From Chromobotia macracanthus (Eukaryota > Chordata > Actinopteri > Cypriniformes > Botiidae), in the NCBI GenBank assembly GCA_036877525.1, contig JAZGTH010000072.1, positions 930,001 through 994,000 of the forward strand: a DNA stretch of 64,000 nucleotides, in the 5' to 3' direction. Under the pieces are notes generated by a model. It saw nothing but the letters and a program-made list of their open reading frames with translations, was not told the DNA's origin and searched no databases. Made by a program: the position numbers and the translations under genes. Positions 38,101-49,119 of the stretch are shown one piece after another. Numbering within the stretch: position 1 is the first letter of the stretch; every line of letters starts with the position of its first letter.

Positions 38101-40861
38101 AGATCTTATTAATATTGCAGTTATTTCTCCCAGCCAGTTTTAAATGGAGAGCAAATGTCTCATGTCTCAGATAAATATCCTAAGGAAAACGCCCGGAAAT
38201 CTCACAACATTTTTAGAGTTTTAGAAGAGATCTCAACAGTGTCACAAACTGAGTTCAGATTTGACAAGTCTGGAATCAAATGTTGAAAAAGTTAAAATTA
38301 TTGAGGATAAACATTTCTCATCAAAATTACCCAAATCCAGATTATTTTAGCCATAGTCTACATTAATTTTACAGTTTTATACTCCTAATGTATTTAAACA
38401 ATTGTCTTACTTGTTTATATTTTTATTTCTTCCAAGCAATTTTAATTTTAATTAAACATCTGACACATAGTTACTTGAATAAAATGAAACACAACTGAGA
38501 TCTACATTAAATCTCCTGAGCTTTGAAAGAGCAACCCTGGAGCCATACATTTTTCCTCTAAGGGTTTATGTTCTGTGTGCATTGAGTTTAAGTGCATTTG
38601 TATGTGCTTAAGGAAGCTGGATAGACAGAAACCCCATTTAAGTAGCCTAAATATACACATATCCCGTCTGTGGAATTTTTATTGCATTCCAAGTCTGCTC
38701 CAGAACACACTGCCAAATGACGTAATGGGATTTAAACTCTGATTTTATTGGAAACACACACACAAAAATAACATTCCCCATGTACATCTTTTAAAGACTG
38801 CAATCACTTAAAAATGTTGACCTGACACAGAAAATCACCAGTTTATCATGATTTGTGATCTGTGCAGTACCAGCACGGCTAACATGGTGAAGATAGAAGA
38901 GATGGAACGCATGTTGAGAGAAGCTCAGGCTGAGAAGAACAGATTACTGGAACATAAGGTAGATCAAAGTCATCTCCACTGAGCAAAGATCTGCATGCCT
39001 ATAACAAATATACAGAAACATGGTGTACTGTTATATTAACACATTTGTTTGTTCTTGACAGGAGCGAGAGATGGAGTTGCGGAGACAGGCTCTTGAAGAC
39101 GAGAGGAGGAGGAGGGAGGAACTGGAGAGGAGACTTCAAGAGGAGACGAACAGACGACAGAAGCTGGTGGAGAGAGAGGTGAAGCTACGGGAGTCTCAGG
39201 TGAGAGAGGGAGAGAAAAAGAGAGATTTTATTTTGAATTAATTAATTAATTAATTGACATGCCAATTAAAAAATCTGATTTGTTGCATCAGATACATCAA
39301 TATTTGCTTTAATTTGGCAATCGAAACAAAAAGTGGTTGCAGAAGTCAATATACTTTTTTTTTATTTGTTGTACAAGTAGATACATATACAGACTGGTTT
39401 CTTTTGTCATTGTGTCAAGTTTTGCCAGTTTTTAGGAACTCTAGCTGTTTTTTAAACCCAATAAAGCATAATTCCCTCTCTCACTTTCTACCAATGCACA
39501 GATACACATACTTATATTTATCTGCATGTTAAGATAATCTTTGTCTGATTTATGGCCGTTGTGTGTCCAGTCTCGGCCATTGACGCGTTATCTGCCGGTA
39601 AGGAAGGATGATTTTGACCTGAGAGGTCACATTGAAGCAGCAGGTCACCATCCTGAGACTTGTTTTCATCTGGCCATCACTGAAAAGACCTGCAGGGGGT
39701 TCCTGGTCAAAATGGGTGGGAAAATCAAAACCTGGAAGAAGCGTTGGTTCGTCTTTGACCGTAATCGCAGGACGCTGGTGTATTATGCCGGTAATGACCA
39801 CAAACATTATCAGTACAGGGTTAAATTAAAATTTAAGTGTTAAAAGCTTTCCTTTTGCTTAACTGGTAAAACATGGCGCTAGCAACACCAAGGCCACAGG
39901 TTCGATTCCCAGAAGATGCACATTCTGATAAAACATCACTGTGGATTAAAGCATCTGCTAAATGCATAAATGAAATGTAAATATTACATAAACTGTATAG
40001 ATATCTGTGGCTTGCTGTTTATTACTATGGAAACAAATGGAAAATGTTTTTACAGTAACACAGTTACGCATTCTGGAGAGTTTAAAATCAGGAATGTAAA
40101 GCTTGTGTTTTTGTTAGTTGAAAAAACTATTAATTGTTTGTTTTGAGGGAAATGGGGAGACAAGTCAACATTACTTTTAGTGGTAGGTCCTCATTTAAAG
40201 AAAGAAATGACAGTCACGATTCATGATACACACGTCACGACTCCTAACAAAAATGGACAAACCCACAAGGGGGCAGCACTGAGAAAAGACCGCAGAAGAC
40301 AATTCAATTACCACATCAGTACCATTTTCACCAGCACTAACCTGCAAATCTTTTACTTAATGTACACATTTATTTTTTAACTATATAACTGTTACTGTTA
40401 TATAAATATATATATATGTATTATACCTATTATTATTATACCTATTATGAGTGTGTATAGATAATAACTGTTACACCACATGACTTTTCTATTAAAGAAG
40501 AATAACCTGTTTGATTTTTCTCCAGATAAACACGAAACCAAAATGAAGGGTGTGATATACTTCCAAGCCATAGAGGAAGTGTACTATGACCATTTGAAGA
40601 ACGCACACAAGGTGAGCCTCACCACGCTGCTGTAATGAATTTACAATAATACAGGTGTTCATACATAATAATACAGAAACTCTCACTTTCTCTGTGCTGC
40701 ACACGCTTATATTCTGTCAGAGCCCGAATCCCTTCCTGACATTTAGTGTGAAGACGCATGACCGTGTTTATTACATGGTTGCACCATCTCCAGAGGCCAT
40801 GAGAATCTGGATGGATGTTATCATTACTGGAGCAGAAGGATACACCCACTTCCTGGTATGA
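28867..40861 (+). CDS. phldb2: Pleckstrin homology-like domain family B member 2 (LL5-beta)
   Basis: Cortical scaffold that binds phosphoinositides through a C-terminal PH domain and anchors microtubule plus-end complexes (CLASP, ELKS) at focal adhesions and the basal cortex. Seventeen coding exons join in phase: 28867-28912, 30931-31880, 32730-33050, 34473-34607, 34817-34954, 35475-35603, 35950-36105, 36599-36709, 36909-36989, 37149-37295, 37389-37488, 37621-37813, 38868-38958, 39062-39199, 39571-39790, 40526-40611, 40721-40861 (1060 aa). Residues 17-330 are Ser/Pro/Arg-rich and disordered. Coiled coils span about 310-340, 440-690 and 840-910. The PH domain is about 952-1055 (CRGFLVKMGGKIKTWKKRW to AEGYTHFLV). 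SACSPDNISS, ITEKTCRGF and AEGYTHFL single out PHLDB2 over PHLDB1 and PHLDB3. Human PHLDB2 is longer at the N-terminus (about 1250 aa), so extra 5' exons or a shorter isoform are possible. Confidence 0.92.
30694..30822 (-). mobile_element. tRNA-derived SINE
   Basis: On the minus strand it has a tRNA-like head (B box GGGTTCGATTC-like, seen as GAATCGAACCC) and a tail GATAAAAACATCTGCCAGATG, the tail shared by many fish SINEs. It lies in the first phldb2 coding intron. Confidence 0.6.
32351..32600. mobile_element. AACACTCTTAAAAA-type MITE in a phldb2 intron
   Basis: Begins ACACTCTTAAAAAAAG and is full of GGTTCTTT / AAAGAACC phrases in both orientations (AAGAACCCTTTTTAGCA near the right end). I recognise this as a widespread fish inverted-repeat element. 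The right terminus is worn. Confidence 0.6.
33437..33766. mobile_element. Element with TTAAAGG(A)ATAGTTC ends in a phldb2 intron
   Basis: Ends TTAAAGGAATAGTTC and GAACTGTCCCTTTAA are near-perfect inverted repeats. The interior has ATTTCTGTCATTTATTC and TGGAACACAAAATGA, typical of a common fish non-autonomous DNA element. Other worn copies are at about 34999-35140, 59193-59471 and 63291-63498. Confidence 0.6.
35143..35224. repeat. Duplicated TA microsatellite unit
   Basis: A TA run followed by GCACATATGGCTAGG occurs twice in tandem, in the phldb2 intron between exons 5 and 6. Confidence 0.7.
36113..36479. mobile_element. CCCAGCTAACA-family element beside a phldb2 splice donor
   Basis: Starts CCCAGCGAACA and ends TGTTAGCGGGG, flanked by TA on both sides. 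It begins eight bases after the end of the phldb2 exon 35950-36105, just past the donor GTATGTA. Total 367 bp. Confidence 0.65.
38222..38545. repeat. Unclassified interspersed repeat, copy 2
   Basis: Partner of the copy at 24168-24470, in the long phldb2 intron between exons 12 and 13. Confidence 0.5.
39848..39982 (+). mobile_element. tRNA-derived SINE
   Basis: A-box-like TTAACTGGTAAAACATGGCG, B box GGTTCGATTCC (39899-39909) and tail AAAGCATCTGCTAAATGCAT. It lies in the phldb2 intron within the PH-domain coding part. Confidence 0.65.
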
Positions 40862-41745
40862 GTGGGGCTCATTTTCATTAAACAACATTTAACAAACCCA
40901 AAGTGACCTTCATGGTTCAGCCCTACCAGCTGAAAGGAGCCCGATACTGGATTTATCCTCCATTGTGTAGAGGTTTCTTTATTTGCTATTGTTTTGGAGC
41001 CTTAGCTAAATGTTCTGCACTCATCCATGATGTATTTTGGGACAAATGAAGTGGAGCTTTACACAAATCCTGTCTGATTTTTTAAAGGCAGCTTTTGGAC
41101 TTCAGAGGCACCTTTTAAGAGCTCTTCTATTTTTGCCCATGTTCTGCTCCATTTCTGAAGTGAGATTCAGTACAGCATTCTGTACATGAGAAATCACTAA
41201 CGTGGTCTACAAAGTGTGGACCACAATGAAGCTTCAACCTGAATATACCTCAGAGAAACAGCTGGTCATGCTCTTCATCTGTCATTAAAGTGAGACACCA
41301 AAGCAAAAATGTCCTGCCATACAGACTCAACTTTAATACAGTGTACTTTAATCAGTATTGTGGTCAGGTGCAGTTCAGTACTGTTTCTATATTCAGGGGT
41401 TCATAAATGTAGTTGCAGCCCTGCTACTGGAAAGCTGTTTCCTTTTGCTTTGTATCTGTGTACAATGACACATACAAGTTAATGTCATCCATTTTCTTCA
41501 TGAAGTGCCTCAGATGATTGTGTAAAGTATGTGGTTAATAATAATATTAACTGTGGTTATTAGTGTTATATTTACCACTTGTGCCTCTCTGTTGCTTAGG
41601 AATATTCTGGAAACACAGCATGCACTAGATAGATGGATAGATAGACAGACAGACACCAAAGACAAGCTGAATTTGTATTTCAGTATACCCATTTAAAATG
41701 AAAATATGTTTTTTAGTTTATGTAAAACATAAAACAAATTAGCAC

Positions 41746-41751
41746 AATAAA
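41746..41751 (+). terminator. phldb2: Candidate poly(A) signal of phldb2
   Basis: AATAAA 885 bases after the phldb2 stop. A second AATAAA at 42685-42690 could give a longer 3'-UTR. Confidence 0.4.
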
Positions 41752-43109
41752 CCTTAGCAGGGTTATGTGGACAAAGATGAGTCTAGACTTTCTCCAGATG
41801 CAACGACCTCCTTCTGTCATTGAGCTTAATGAAAGTGCAGTACCACCTCTGACCAGCAGAGGATTTGCTTACAGTGATAGTGAAGCGCTTATATGGGGAT
41901 TTTAGGCAGCCTTAATACAATGATAATACAAGAATCTTAGGTAACTCCAAACTGCAAATAGTGATTTGAAATGTTTTGCCTGCCAACAAGTCTATATGTA
42001 TGTCAAAGCTTTTTTTTTATATAGAAATCAGGATTGTAATTTCATGTATCAAATTTATTTTAACAACAATGCAGGTATGTATTAATGTTAAGAACAGGTA
42101 TCTGACGGTGTTGTTTTATTATTAAGACAAGATGAACGTACAGGTGCTGTATGTCAACAAAACTACTTGTTGGATGTCTGTCTGTGGAGACCAATTAGTC
42201 CTGGGTCACAGTGAGCAGTGATCTGCTATTCATCCTGATGTAAAAATAAACCAGACAGCTTTTTGGCAAATACATTTATAAGCTGTTGATCACAGGATTC
42301 TTGGCTGACTAACCACCATAATTCTAAACTGGGGAACTGCAACACTAATGCTGAGTTACCTGTGCATTTTATGGATATATAGTTGAGACTAAATAGCATG
42401 TAGACAAATAAGATGGACAATATTGAAGAGGTTTCCTCAGGTAATACTGTAGGTGCATCTTTGAGATCAGATTTTCATGGTATCCAACACATTCCCGCAA
42501 TAGCACGGCAGAGTGTTATATAGACAGTAGAATACTTCGCAATAATTACCTAAAATGTATTATGATATTTTTTGTATTCAGCTTTTCAACTCTTCAGTGT
42601 TTATGGGATAAAAGCAATATTTTATTGTAAGCATGGTTTTCATTCCTCCTTTAATTTTATGAGCTCATTTAAAATGTGAATCTTAATAAAAAGTCAAATT
42701 TACATTTTTTCATTTTTCTGTATATGGGAAAATTTGTTTGATAACATTGGCTTTGAGCTGAACGTTTGTTTACATGGTTTTCATGGTTATGACAAAAAAC
42801 TGCAGAATGGCTGAAAATTGTGATTTAGTAGGACATCTCAATATGGAGGTCCTGATACACAATGACATTTCCAACCTGTCTCACAAAATCTCACCTCCTG
42901 CTCACCCAGTACCATGTGATCAAGTGTGATTCAATTAATTCATTACAACCAGTGTTCAGTGCCCCTCATCTGTCACATACTGTACATTAATAAGCCTTTT
43001 TTGGCATAATCTGCCATACTACATACTATTGTTCATTTTTAAACACACCCCATATTGCATTCAGAAATTACATTGCATGTAACGTGCGAGTCCATTTTAG
43101 AACTCCTCA

Positions 43110-43168
43110 CCACGCCCCTCCTCTTTCCAGCTCCCCATTGGCTGACCTAGTGAGGTTGCCATAGCGAC
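43110..43168. promoter_or_regulatory. Promoter-like motif cluster without a gene
   Basis: CCACGCCCCTCCTC (SP/KLF type), CCATTGGCTG (inverted CCAAT box, NF-Y type) and GTTGCC-AT-AGCGAC (X-box with one mismatch, 43155-43168) lie within 60 bases, in the spacer between the 3' ends of phldb2 and the AMER-like gene. Confidence 0.4.
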
Positions 43169-45112
43169 GTTTTTTCAGTGGCGCAGGGATAATTAGCCAA
43201 ACATCTAACAGAGAACATATTTTCGCTGGGTGTTTATATACACTGATGGGAAATGTAACACATGCATTCTGTCGTCATGGCTGTTTAAAATGATCAGGTA
43301 AAATGATGAGTTGAAAATCAGCCCTAGCCCATAATAGTGCATTTATTCAACAATATGTAATATCACACAGTAATATCAATAGTTTAATCTCATGTTTTTG
43401 ATATTTATTTGTAATTTAATTATACCTATATTTTTAAACTTCCTTTCCTGTCTGTTTTGCATATTTGCTTTAACACATTTGTTGACACATTCTCGTTTTT
43501 TCATTCATGTGTTGTACACAAATCTCTTTAGAGGGATTAGTGTGTTAATCTCATGTTCGGTTTCCCATAAAAAACTGAAAGCATATGCAAATAATCTTAA
43601 AGCTCATTTTAAATCTCATTTTAGTGACATCACCCATTGCATTTAGCAAATTATATTTGTCTACATGTATGTTCAATTAACCGTGAATATTCAAGTAAGT
43701 CATGCCATCTACAACATCGTCTTACTGTATAGCATACCCTCCTATATTCTACATCCCCACTGGTGTAATTAAACAAAAACTACATCCCTCACACAGGATC
43801 TATCTCTCAGCTCCCCTGCAGTGTTTAATTGTGTTTTTGGTGCACCCCTAATTTCCCAGCACCCCAGATCAGACTGCAGGCTGCTTTTGAAATATTTGCT
43901 TCACAGGAGATTTTGGTCAAGGCTATTTCATTATCATCATCACTGGTAAAGCACAATCTTTTGAAGGCAATGCACATGAGTTACTACGTAAGGCTTTCAA
44001 CTTCCTCAGAGTCTGGGGGGAGTTGGGGGATTAGATTCATAAGCAAGGGATGGTTTCTATTAACAGTGGGCTCCTCTTTGGCTAATCACCCTGTGAAGTC
44101 CTCGTGTTTTTCCAGTCCTACAGCTCTGGGCTCTGAATCAGACAGAGGTTTGTTTATTGCTGTGTCTCTGTGAGGAGCTTCATCTGTAAATATCCTTGGT
44201 TTTTCTTTTTCTTTATGGGAAAACTATAACCCACCTCTACCCCCATGATGGAGAAATTAAAACAGCAGTTGCATTAGTAATAAGGATAATTTGATCACAA
44301 TATTAAGAGTTTTATAGAGAAATAATATAATTGTTTATCTGTCTCAACTTTCCAGTTCCATTTTTATAATATATTTCTATTTCAATATCTTCTGAATCAA
44401 ACCTGTAGCCTCTGTACATGTAAAACATGCTTAAATAGAAAACTGTCATGGTCAATGTTACAAACTGCCTTTAATGTTTCTTGCTATGTCACGGCTGCCT
44501 AAAACCACAGCTGTGATGGAACCGATAGCTTTAATTCCAGCCCTCCCCCTTCCATGTTCTGTCTCTCCATCTCTCCCACAATCCCTCTCTCTGTCTTAGT
44601 CCTGTTCTCTCTATGCGTCCTCTATCTTTTTATTTCTACCCACTGTAGCCCTCATTCATTCCCTCAGTTAAGTTTAATAATGCCTGATGTGGCTAGAGTC
44701 TAGAGCCTCTATAGATAATAATAACTTCATACAGAATCCTGGTCCAACCCATAACAGAGGCAGGATAACAACCTCTGTTAGAAAACTCCAGGGATATTAT
44801 TTGCATTCATCGGCTGCAGGGTTGCGTGGTGGAGATTTTATGGTGTCTTAACACATTGACATTCACAGGGTTTTCTATTCAGGTCAGTGGGCTTTTCAAC
44901 AGCATGGTACTGCAGAGGAAGTGTGTGTGTGTGTGGGGGGGGGTTCTAGTGGACAGCTCTGTAGGGTTCAACTACTAATGTCTAACATGGTTACATAATG
45001 CAACTTGTACAGAAACAGCCACGGCACCATAAGTTACTTAGTCATTTGTAAGAGAAATTCACTTCACTGCTAGTAAACATCTTGCATGAAGCCGTTCTAG
45101 GTATAATCACAT

Positions 45113-45118
45113 TTTATT
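45113..45118 (-). terminator. Candidate poly(A) signal of the AMER-like gene
   Basis: AATAAA on the minus strand, 1.2 kb after the stop codon. AMER genes are known for long 3'-UTRs, so this placement is reasonable but not proven. Confidence 0.4.
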
Positions 45119-46327
45119 GATTAAATAGGAAACAGTGTAACATTAAGATAAACACACCCACTCATTCACATACACACTCAATCTCTCTTTCACAAACACA
45201 CACACATAAAATAAACCACTTCTACTGTCTCACACAATAGTCACTGCAGGCAGTAAGAAAAATCCACTGTGCCCACAGAGCTATACCCATACGCTTGATG
45301 ATTCTGCGATGACATGTCACATACACAGATATTACAGTTGACAGGCACTGTGTGACTCAACACAGTGTTTAAAAAAACAGCAAGACGGGACATCGGTGAG
45401 GAGAGAAAGAGAAAAACTGAGATGGTTCTGATCTGGTTGAGAAAGTAGGGCATGCGTTCTGCTACATACATTCAAAGATACTGTGTAATATCCCATCTTG
45501 GAATTTACTGTACATTATTGTACATGTAGGAGATTCAGTTCCTTTGCATACAACACATGGGGCCTCCAGAAAGACTAACATTGCTTCACAAAGTTCACTT
45601 GAAAAAGAAAGTTGAAAAAAGACAATAGACAAAAAAATCTAAAAAAAAGTCCAAGTAACAAAGGCTACAAAGATCCCCGTTGCTCTGTAACAAACATTTC
45701 TTTCCAGTGTGGCAGGCCAGAAAGATAAGAAAAAGCACCTTTTTGATGATACCCTGCCCTTAGTGTTGTAGACCTGGACAAGAACCACGAGACTTCATGT
45801 TGGATTGCTTGTTTCTTCTCTGGGGCTTTTAATTACCACAAAGGACCATTATGGACCTTACTGATGCTGATGAGAAGATGCTCTGCTCAAGAGATAATGG
45901 ACAGATGCATTACTTGTTTCTGCAGAGAAGGTCTACATGGCTGTGGATTCCAGGTGAGGGCTCTTGTGCTTTAGTGCCAGCCATTTAATTTGCATGTTAA
46001 GTTGCCATGGGGATCATTTAGACAGGGTCTGTGTGTGTGCTGTCTGCTCCTTGTGGGAAACAGAGTCAAATTCACATAATCAGTCTGTGCAACAGTGATA
46101 TGAACAGAAACTCCCAGAGGAAAATAATGCAACTGTGTGACTGACACCAGTATGTAAATTAGTTCAAATAACCATAACAATCCAGCTGTTCATGGGAAGA
46201 TATTTGCTGCAAAAAGCCTTAAACCAGGCGCAGTGATGCCTGACTGAATATCAAAGAGAAGATCTTGAAAAAATAGTTGAAAAGTGGAATGTTTCAGGTC
46301 TTGTTATAAAGAGAATGAAAACATCAG

Positions 46328-48778
46328 TTATTTTCGGGTGACGGCAGCTGCAGCTGTTGGTGGTTTATTGCTGGTCCGGCGAACGGGCACTTTGGACACG
46401 GGTATCTTGGAACGTACAGCCTCTGCCCTCCCCTGCGTAGAATGGTAGGTTGCAGTGGATCCATGTTTAACTGGAATCTTAGATTCCCGGGACAAGCTTG
46501 TCGCACCAGCTGCAGGGCGAGATGAAGTTTGCAAACCAAGTTTGGCATCAAGAACATCCTCTTGAGAGAGGGTTGGGGTAACAGCTCCTGATTCTGTGGA
46601 GATATCACTGAGGGCCTCTTTGCTGCTGCTTTCCCGTGAGAGAGAGAAGGGGCTCAGATCTTCATTTACTGGTGTTGGTAAATTGGAATGGTCTTCATCT
46701 CCATTGGGCTGGGCCTCTCGATAGTGCTGCTTTGCTGGTCTACCTCCACCACTTACAGGGATTTTGCTTAGAGTTGTGGGCTTTACTGCGGTGCCCTTTT
46801 TCACTGTCTTGGAGATACTTTGAGTAGCCAAAGAGTCTCTTGTGTCAGTTCCTTCTTGTCTTAAGTCTTTTCTAAAATCCATACTGGCATTCTCTTCTGC
46901 TCTTTGAAATGAGTCTGATGCAAGAGTCGCTGTAGAGCTAACAGCAGATGGTGGTTTAGTAGATGATTCAGAGATAGAGGGTTTTCTTGCAGTTGATGTT
47001 TTGTCACTTTGAGTAATGAATTTTGTAGTTTGTCCTGTGGGTTGCTTCATCTCAAGCTTGGAAATAGGAGCAGTATTACGACTTGTTGATAATCCAAATG
47101 TTGTTATGAGTTTTGGTCTTGGTGTTGGTGCAGTAGTTGGGGTAGGTCTACCAAATACATCAAATGGTGGTGGGTGAGGTTTAGTTGTGGAGGTAGCATG
47201 CTTGGATTCATGAGTTGATTTTGCTGCAGGGGTTGGAGCTTGGATAGGTTTAACCACAGGAGTTGGTGTAGGTTCAGTTTTGGTAACTGCAGCAGAAACT
47301 GGGATGGTACTAACTGTGGGTGGAGGGGAAGTTTCAGAGGTAGGGGTAGGGACAGAGAGAGGAGCAGGTGGGATAGGTTTGGTTAAGGAGGCAGCTGTGG
47401 AGCTGGATGATGGTATTGTGGTGGGTTTCAGTTCAGGGCTAGATTTAGGAGACAGGGCAGGTTTGGCTGAGGAAGTGATATATTTAGCTGTGGGGCTTGA
47501 TGAAGTGTCTGGGGGAGAGTGTGTAATATAGAAAGATGTGGGTGTTGGTTGGACAATTGGGGTAGATGTGGCTTCAGCAATCGGGGCAGACAATGGTGTT
47601 GGGGTTGGTTGGGTTATGGGCATAGCTGAGGGCGTTGATGTTGGTTTGGCAAGAGGGCTAGATGATGGAATGGGGGTAATAGGGGCAGATGGAATAGATA
47701 GTGATGTTTTGGTCAATGGAGAAAAGGTTGGAGAGGAAACTGCTGGTTTTGTTAAAGGGCTGGTAATGGGTTTTGTGGTGATAGGTGAAGGAAATGGTTT
47801 GGCTGCTGAAGTAGGAGAAGGCTTGGAAGATGTGGGACTCAATGTTGATGTAGGAGATGGGCTGGGCTTTGATCTAGTTGAAGTAGATGAAGTCTTGTCA
47901 GAATCATCTACCTTCAGTGTGGTAGTTGCTCCCTCCATTCGGCAGCTGGCTTTGACCCATTCGGCCTCCACATCTGCTGCAATATCTCCACATGGCGTCA
48001 GTGAATCAAAGCTCAGAATTGATGAGATATCTCCAAGCAGCGTGCTCAAACGTTCATTTGTTGGCGGTTTGGTTGCCTCGCTCACCTGTAAGGAGTCCTT
48101 TGATGACGCAGGGCCCTCTTGTGGTGTAGGAAGTGGTTGCTTTTTCTCCTGTTGCTGCTCCTCAACAGAACGAGGTGTTGGCCCAGGTGTCAACGTGACA
48201 CTTTCCTTTATAATCTCAACACTATTGGTGCGGGATGCAAGAAGGGGGGGGTCAGGTTCAGCTTCCTCGTCAGCCTCTTTTTCTTTACCAGGCCAGTGTA
48301 CGCTACCAAACAATCCCTTTAGGCCCTTCCGCTGCCGTCCAGGCCTCTGAGACTCCGTCTGAGCCTGCCGTTCTCCCATTACTCCTCGCCTGCCTTTTCG
48401 AAGCATGTTAAGGAAGCTCAGGGACTTAGCAGAGGTGAGGGAGGAGATGGACTGCCTTGTTGGGGTGGTTTCCGATTTTCCATTCCCGCTCGTAAACTCA
48501 TCCATTGGAGAGCCCTCCCGTTGACTCTCGTCCTCCTGGTCAAGATCCACCTGCTCCGCTTCTGCTTCAGGGGCAGTAGGCTCATTTAATCCATCAAGAG
48601 TTTTGCTTCTTGACGGTGGTGATTTAGGACCCCCTTCTCCTTTCCCGCGCAAGGAGAAGATGCTAGCGACGCCGCTGCCTGGTTTCCGCTTGCCAAACAG
48701 CTTCAAGGCTTTCCTGATTTTACCTGGTGGCTGCGGGTCGCATGGCGGCGGCTCACAGCTCTCAGACTGTGCATCCAT
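46328..48778 (-). CDS. APC membrane recruitment (AMER/FAM123) family protein, AMER2-like
   Basis: Single-exon frame of 816 aa. AMER proteins bind PtdIns(4,5)P2 through basic N-terminal patches, recruit APC to the plasma membrane and modulate Wnt signalling. Seen here: a basic segment at 20-32 (KIRKALKLFGKRK), SIFSLRGKG at 39-47, RSKTLDGLNE at 57-66, KSLSFLNMLRKGRRG at about 118-132 and KGLKGLFGSVHW at 151-162. LSTLLGDISSILSFDSLTPCGDI at 244-266 is given by its ends: it starts LSTLLGD and finishes SLTPCGDI. These match AMER2 and AMER1 block by block. Residues 290-600 are Pro/Thr/Ser low complexity. The C-terminus repeats SKIPV and is basic. The acidic block with the EGYYDS-type motif of AMER1/2/3 is absent. 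Being intronless in the coding part and close to zdhhc20 (both in human 13q12) supports AMER2. A diverged paralogue is the alternative. Confidence 0.72.
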   Translation of the reverse strand: MDAQSESCEPPPCDPQPPGKIRKALKLFGKRKPGSGVASIFSLRGKGEGGPKSPPSRSKTLDGLNEPTAPEAEAEQVDLDQEDESQREGSPMDEFTSGNGKSETTPTRQSISSLTSAKSLSFLNMLRKGRRGVMGERQAQTESQRPGRQRKGLKGLFGSVHWPGKEKEADEEAEPDPPLLASRTNSVEIIKESVTLTPGPTPRSVEEQQQEKKQPLPTPQEGPASSKDSLQVSEATKPPTNERLSTLLGDISSILSFDSLTPCGDIAADVEAEWVKASCRMEGATTTLKVDDSDKTSSTSTRSKPSPSPTSTLSPTSSKPSPTSAAKPFPSPITTKPITSPLTKPAVSSPTFSPLTKTSLSIPSAPITPIPSSSPLAKPTSTPSAMPITQPTPTPLSAPIAEATSTPIVQPTPTSFYITHSPPDTSSSPTAKYITSSAKPALSPKSSPELKPTTIPSSSSTAASLTKPIPPAPLSVPTPTSETSPPPTVSTIPVSAAVTKTEPTPTPVVKPIQAPTPAAKSTHESKHATSTTKPHPPPFDVFGRPTPTTAPTPRPKLITTFGLSTSRNTAPISKLEMKQPTGQTTKFITQSDKTSTARKPSISESSTKPPSAVSSTATLASDSFQRAEENASMDFRKDLRQEGTDTRDSLATQSISKTVKKGTAVKPTTLSKIPVSGGGRPAKQHYREAQPNGDEDHSNLPTPVNEDLSPFSLSRESSSKEALSDISTESGAVTPTLSQEDVLDAKLGLQTSSRPAAGATSLSRESKIPVKHGSTATYHSTQGRAEAVRSKIPVSKVPVRRTSNKPPTAAAAVTRK

Positions 48779-49105
48779 ATTCCAGCTCCACTGCAGTGTT
48801 ACCTCACCTTCGTCTCAGTCTCTCTGTCTACCCTTATGTTCTTTCTTTGTTGCCTCACGCTCGAATGAAAAACAGCTCTGTTAAGATCAAATAAACAAAA
48901 AGATCTTTCCTGTATATTTCTGCTAAATGTTTTTGCTAACAATGTGTATTTATCTCTGTCTCCACTCACGTTCCCTCTGTCTATCTATTGCTCTTTTTTA
49001 AGCGCTCCCTCTTTCTCTCTCTCTCTCGCTCGCTCTGTTCCTCCCTCCCCAGCCTCCGCCCTCCCTCTCTTTCTCTCTGCTCCTCTCCTCTGGCTGTTCC
49101 AGCTG

Positions 49106-49119
49106 GTCACCATGGCAAC
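49106..49119. promoter_or_regulatory. Perfect RFX X-box upstream of the AMER-like gene
   Basis: GTCACC-AT-GGCAAC fits the X-box rule GTNRCC N(0-3) RGYAAC with no mismatch. It lies 330 bases before the AMER-like start codon, beside a long pyrimidine-rich stretch (about 48960-49090) that probably marks the promoter. Confidence 0.55.

Larger units (their letters stand above)
40862..46327. other. Convergent spacer with 3'-UTRs of phldb2 and the AMER-like gene
   Basis: The left part is phldb2 3'-UTR and the right 1.2 kb is AMER-like 3'-UTR. In between I see no coding region; the frame at 43829-44173 has no recognisable content. The motif cluster near 43.1 kb is listed separately. Confidence 0.5.

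Noticed and set aside
39848..39982. Possible tRNA gene
   Set aside because: The A and B boxes belong to a SINE head; the cloverleaf is not intact and a SINE tail follows.
43829..44173. 114-codon frame in the phldb2/AMER-like spacer
   Set aside because: No family resemblance and no neighbouring exons; length is within chance for this many frames.
47538..48350. 270-codon frame opposite the AMER-like gene
   Set aside because: It is rich in V, G and D, the antisense shadow of a Pro/Thr/Ser-rich coding strand, and has no known domain.
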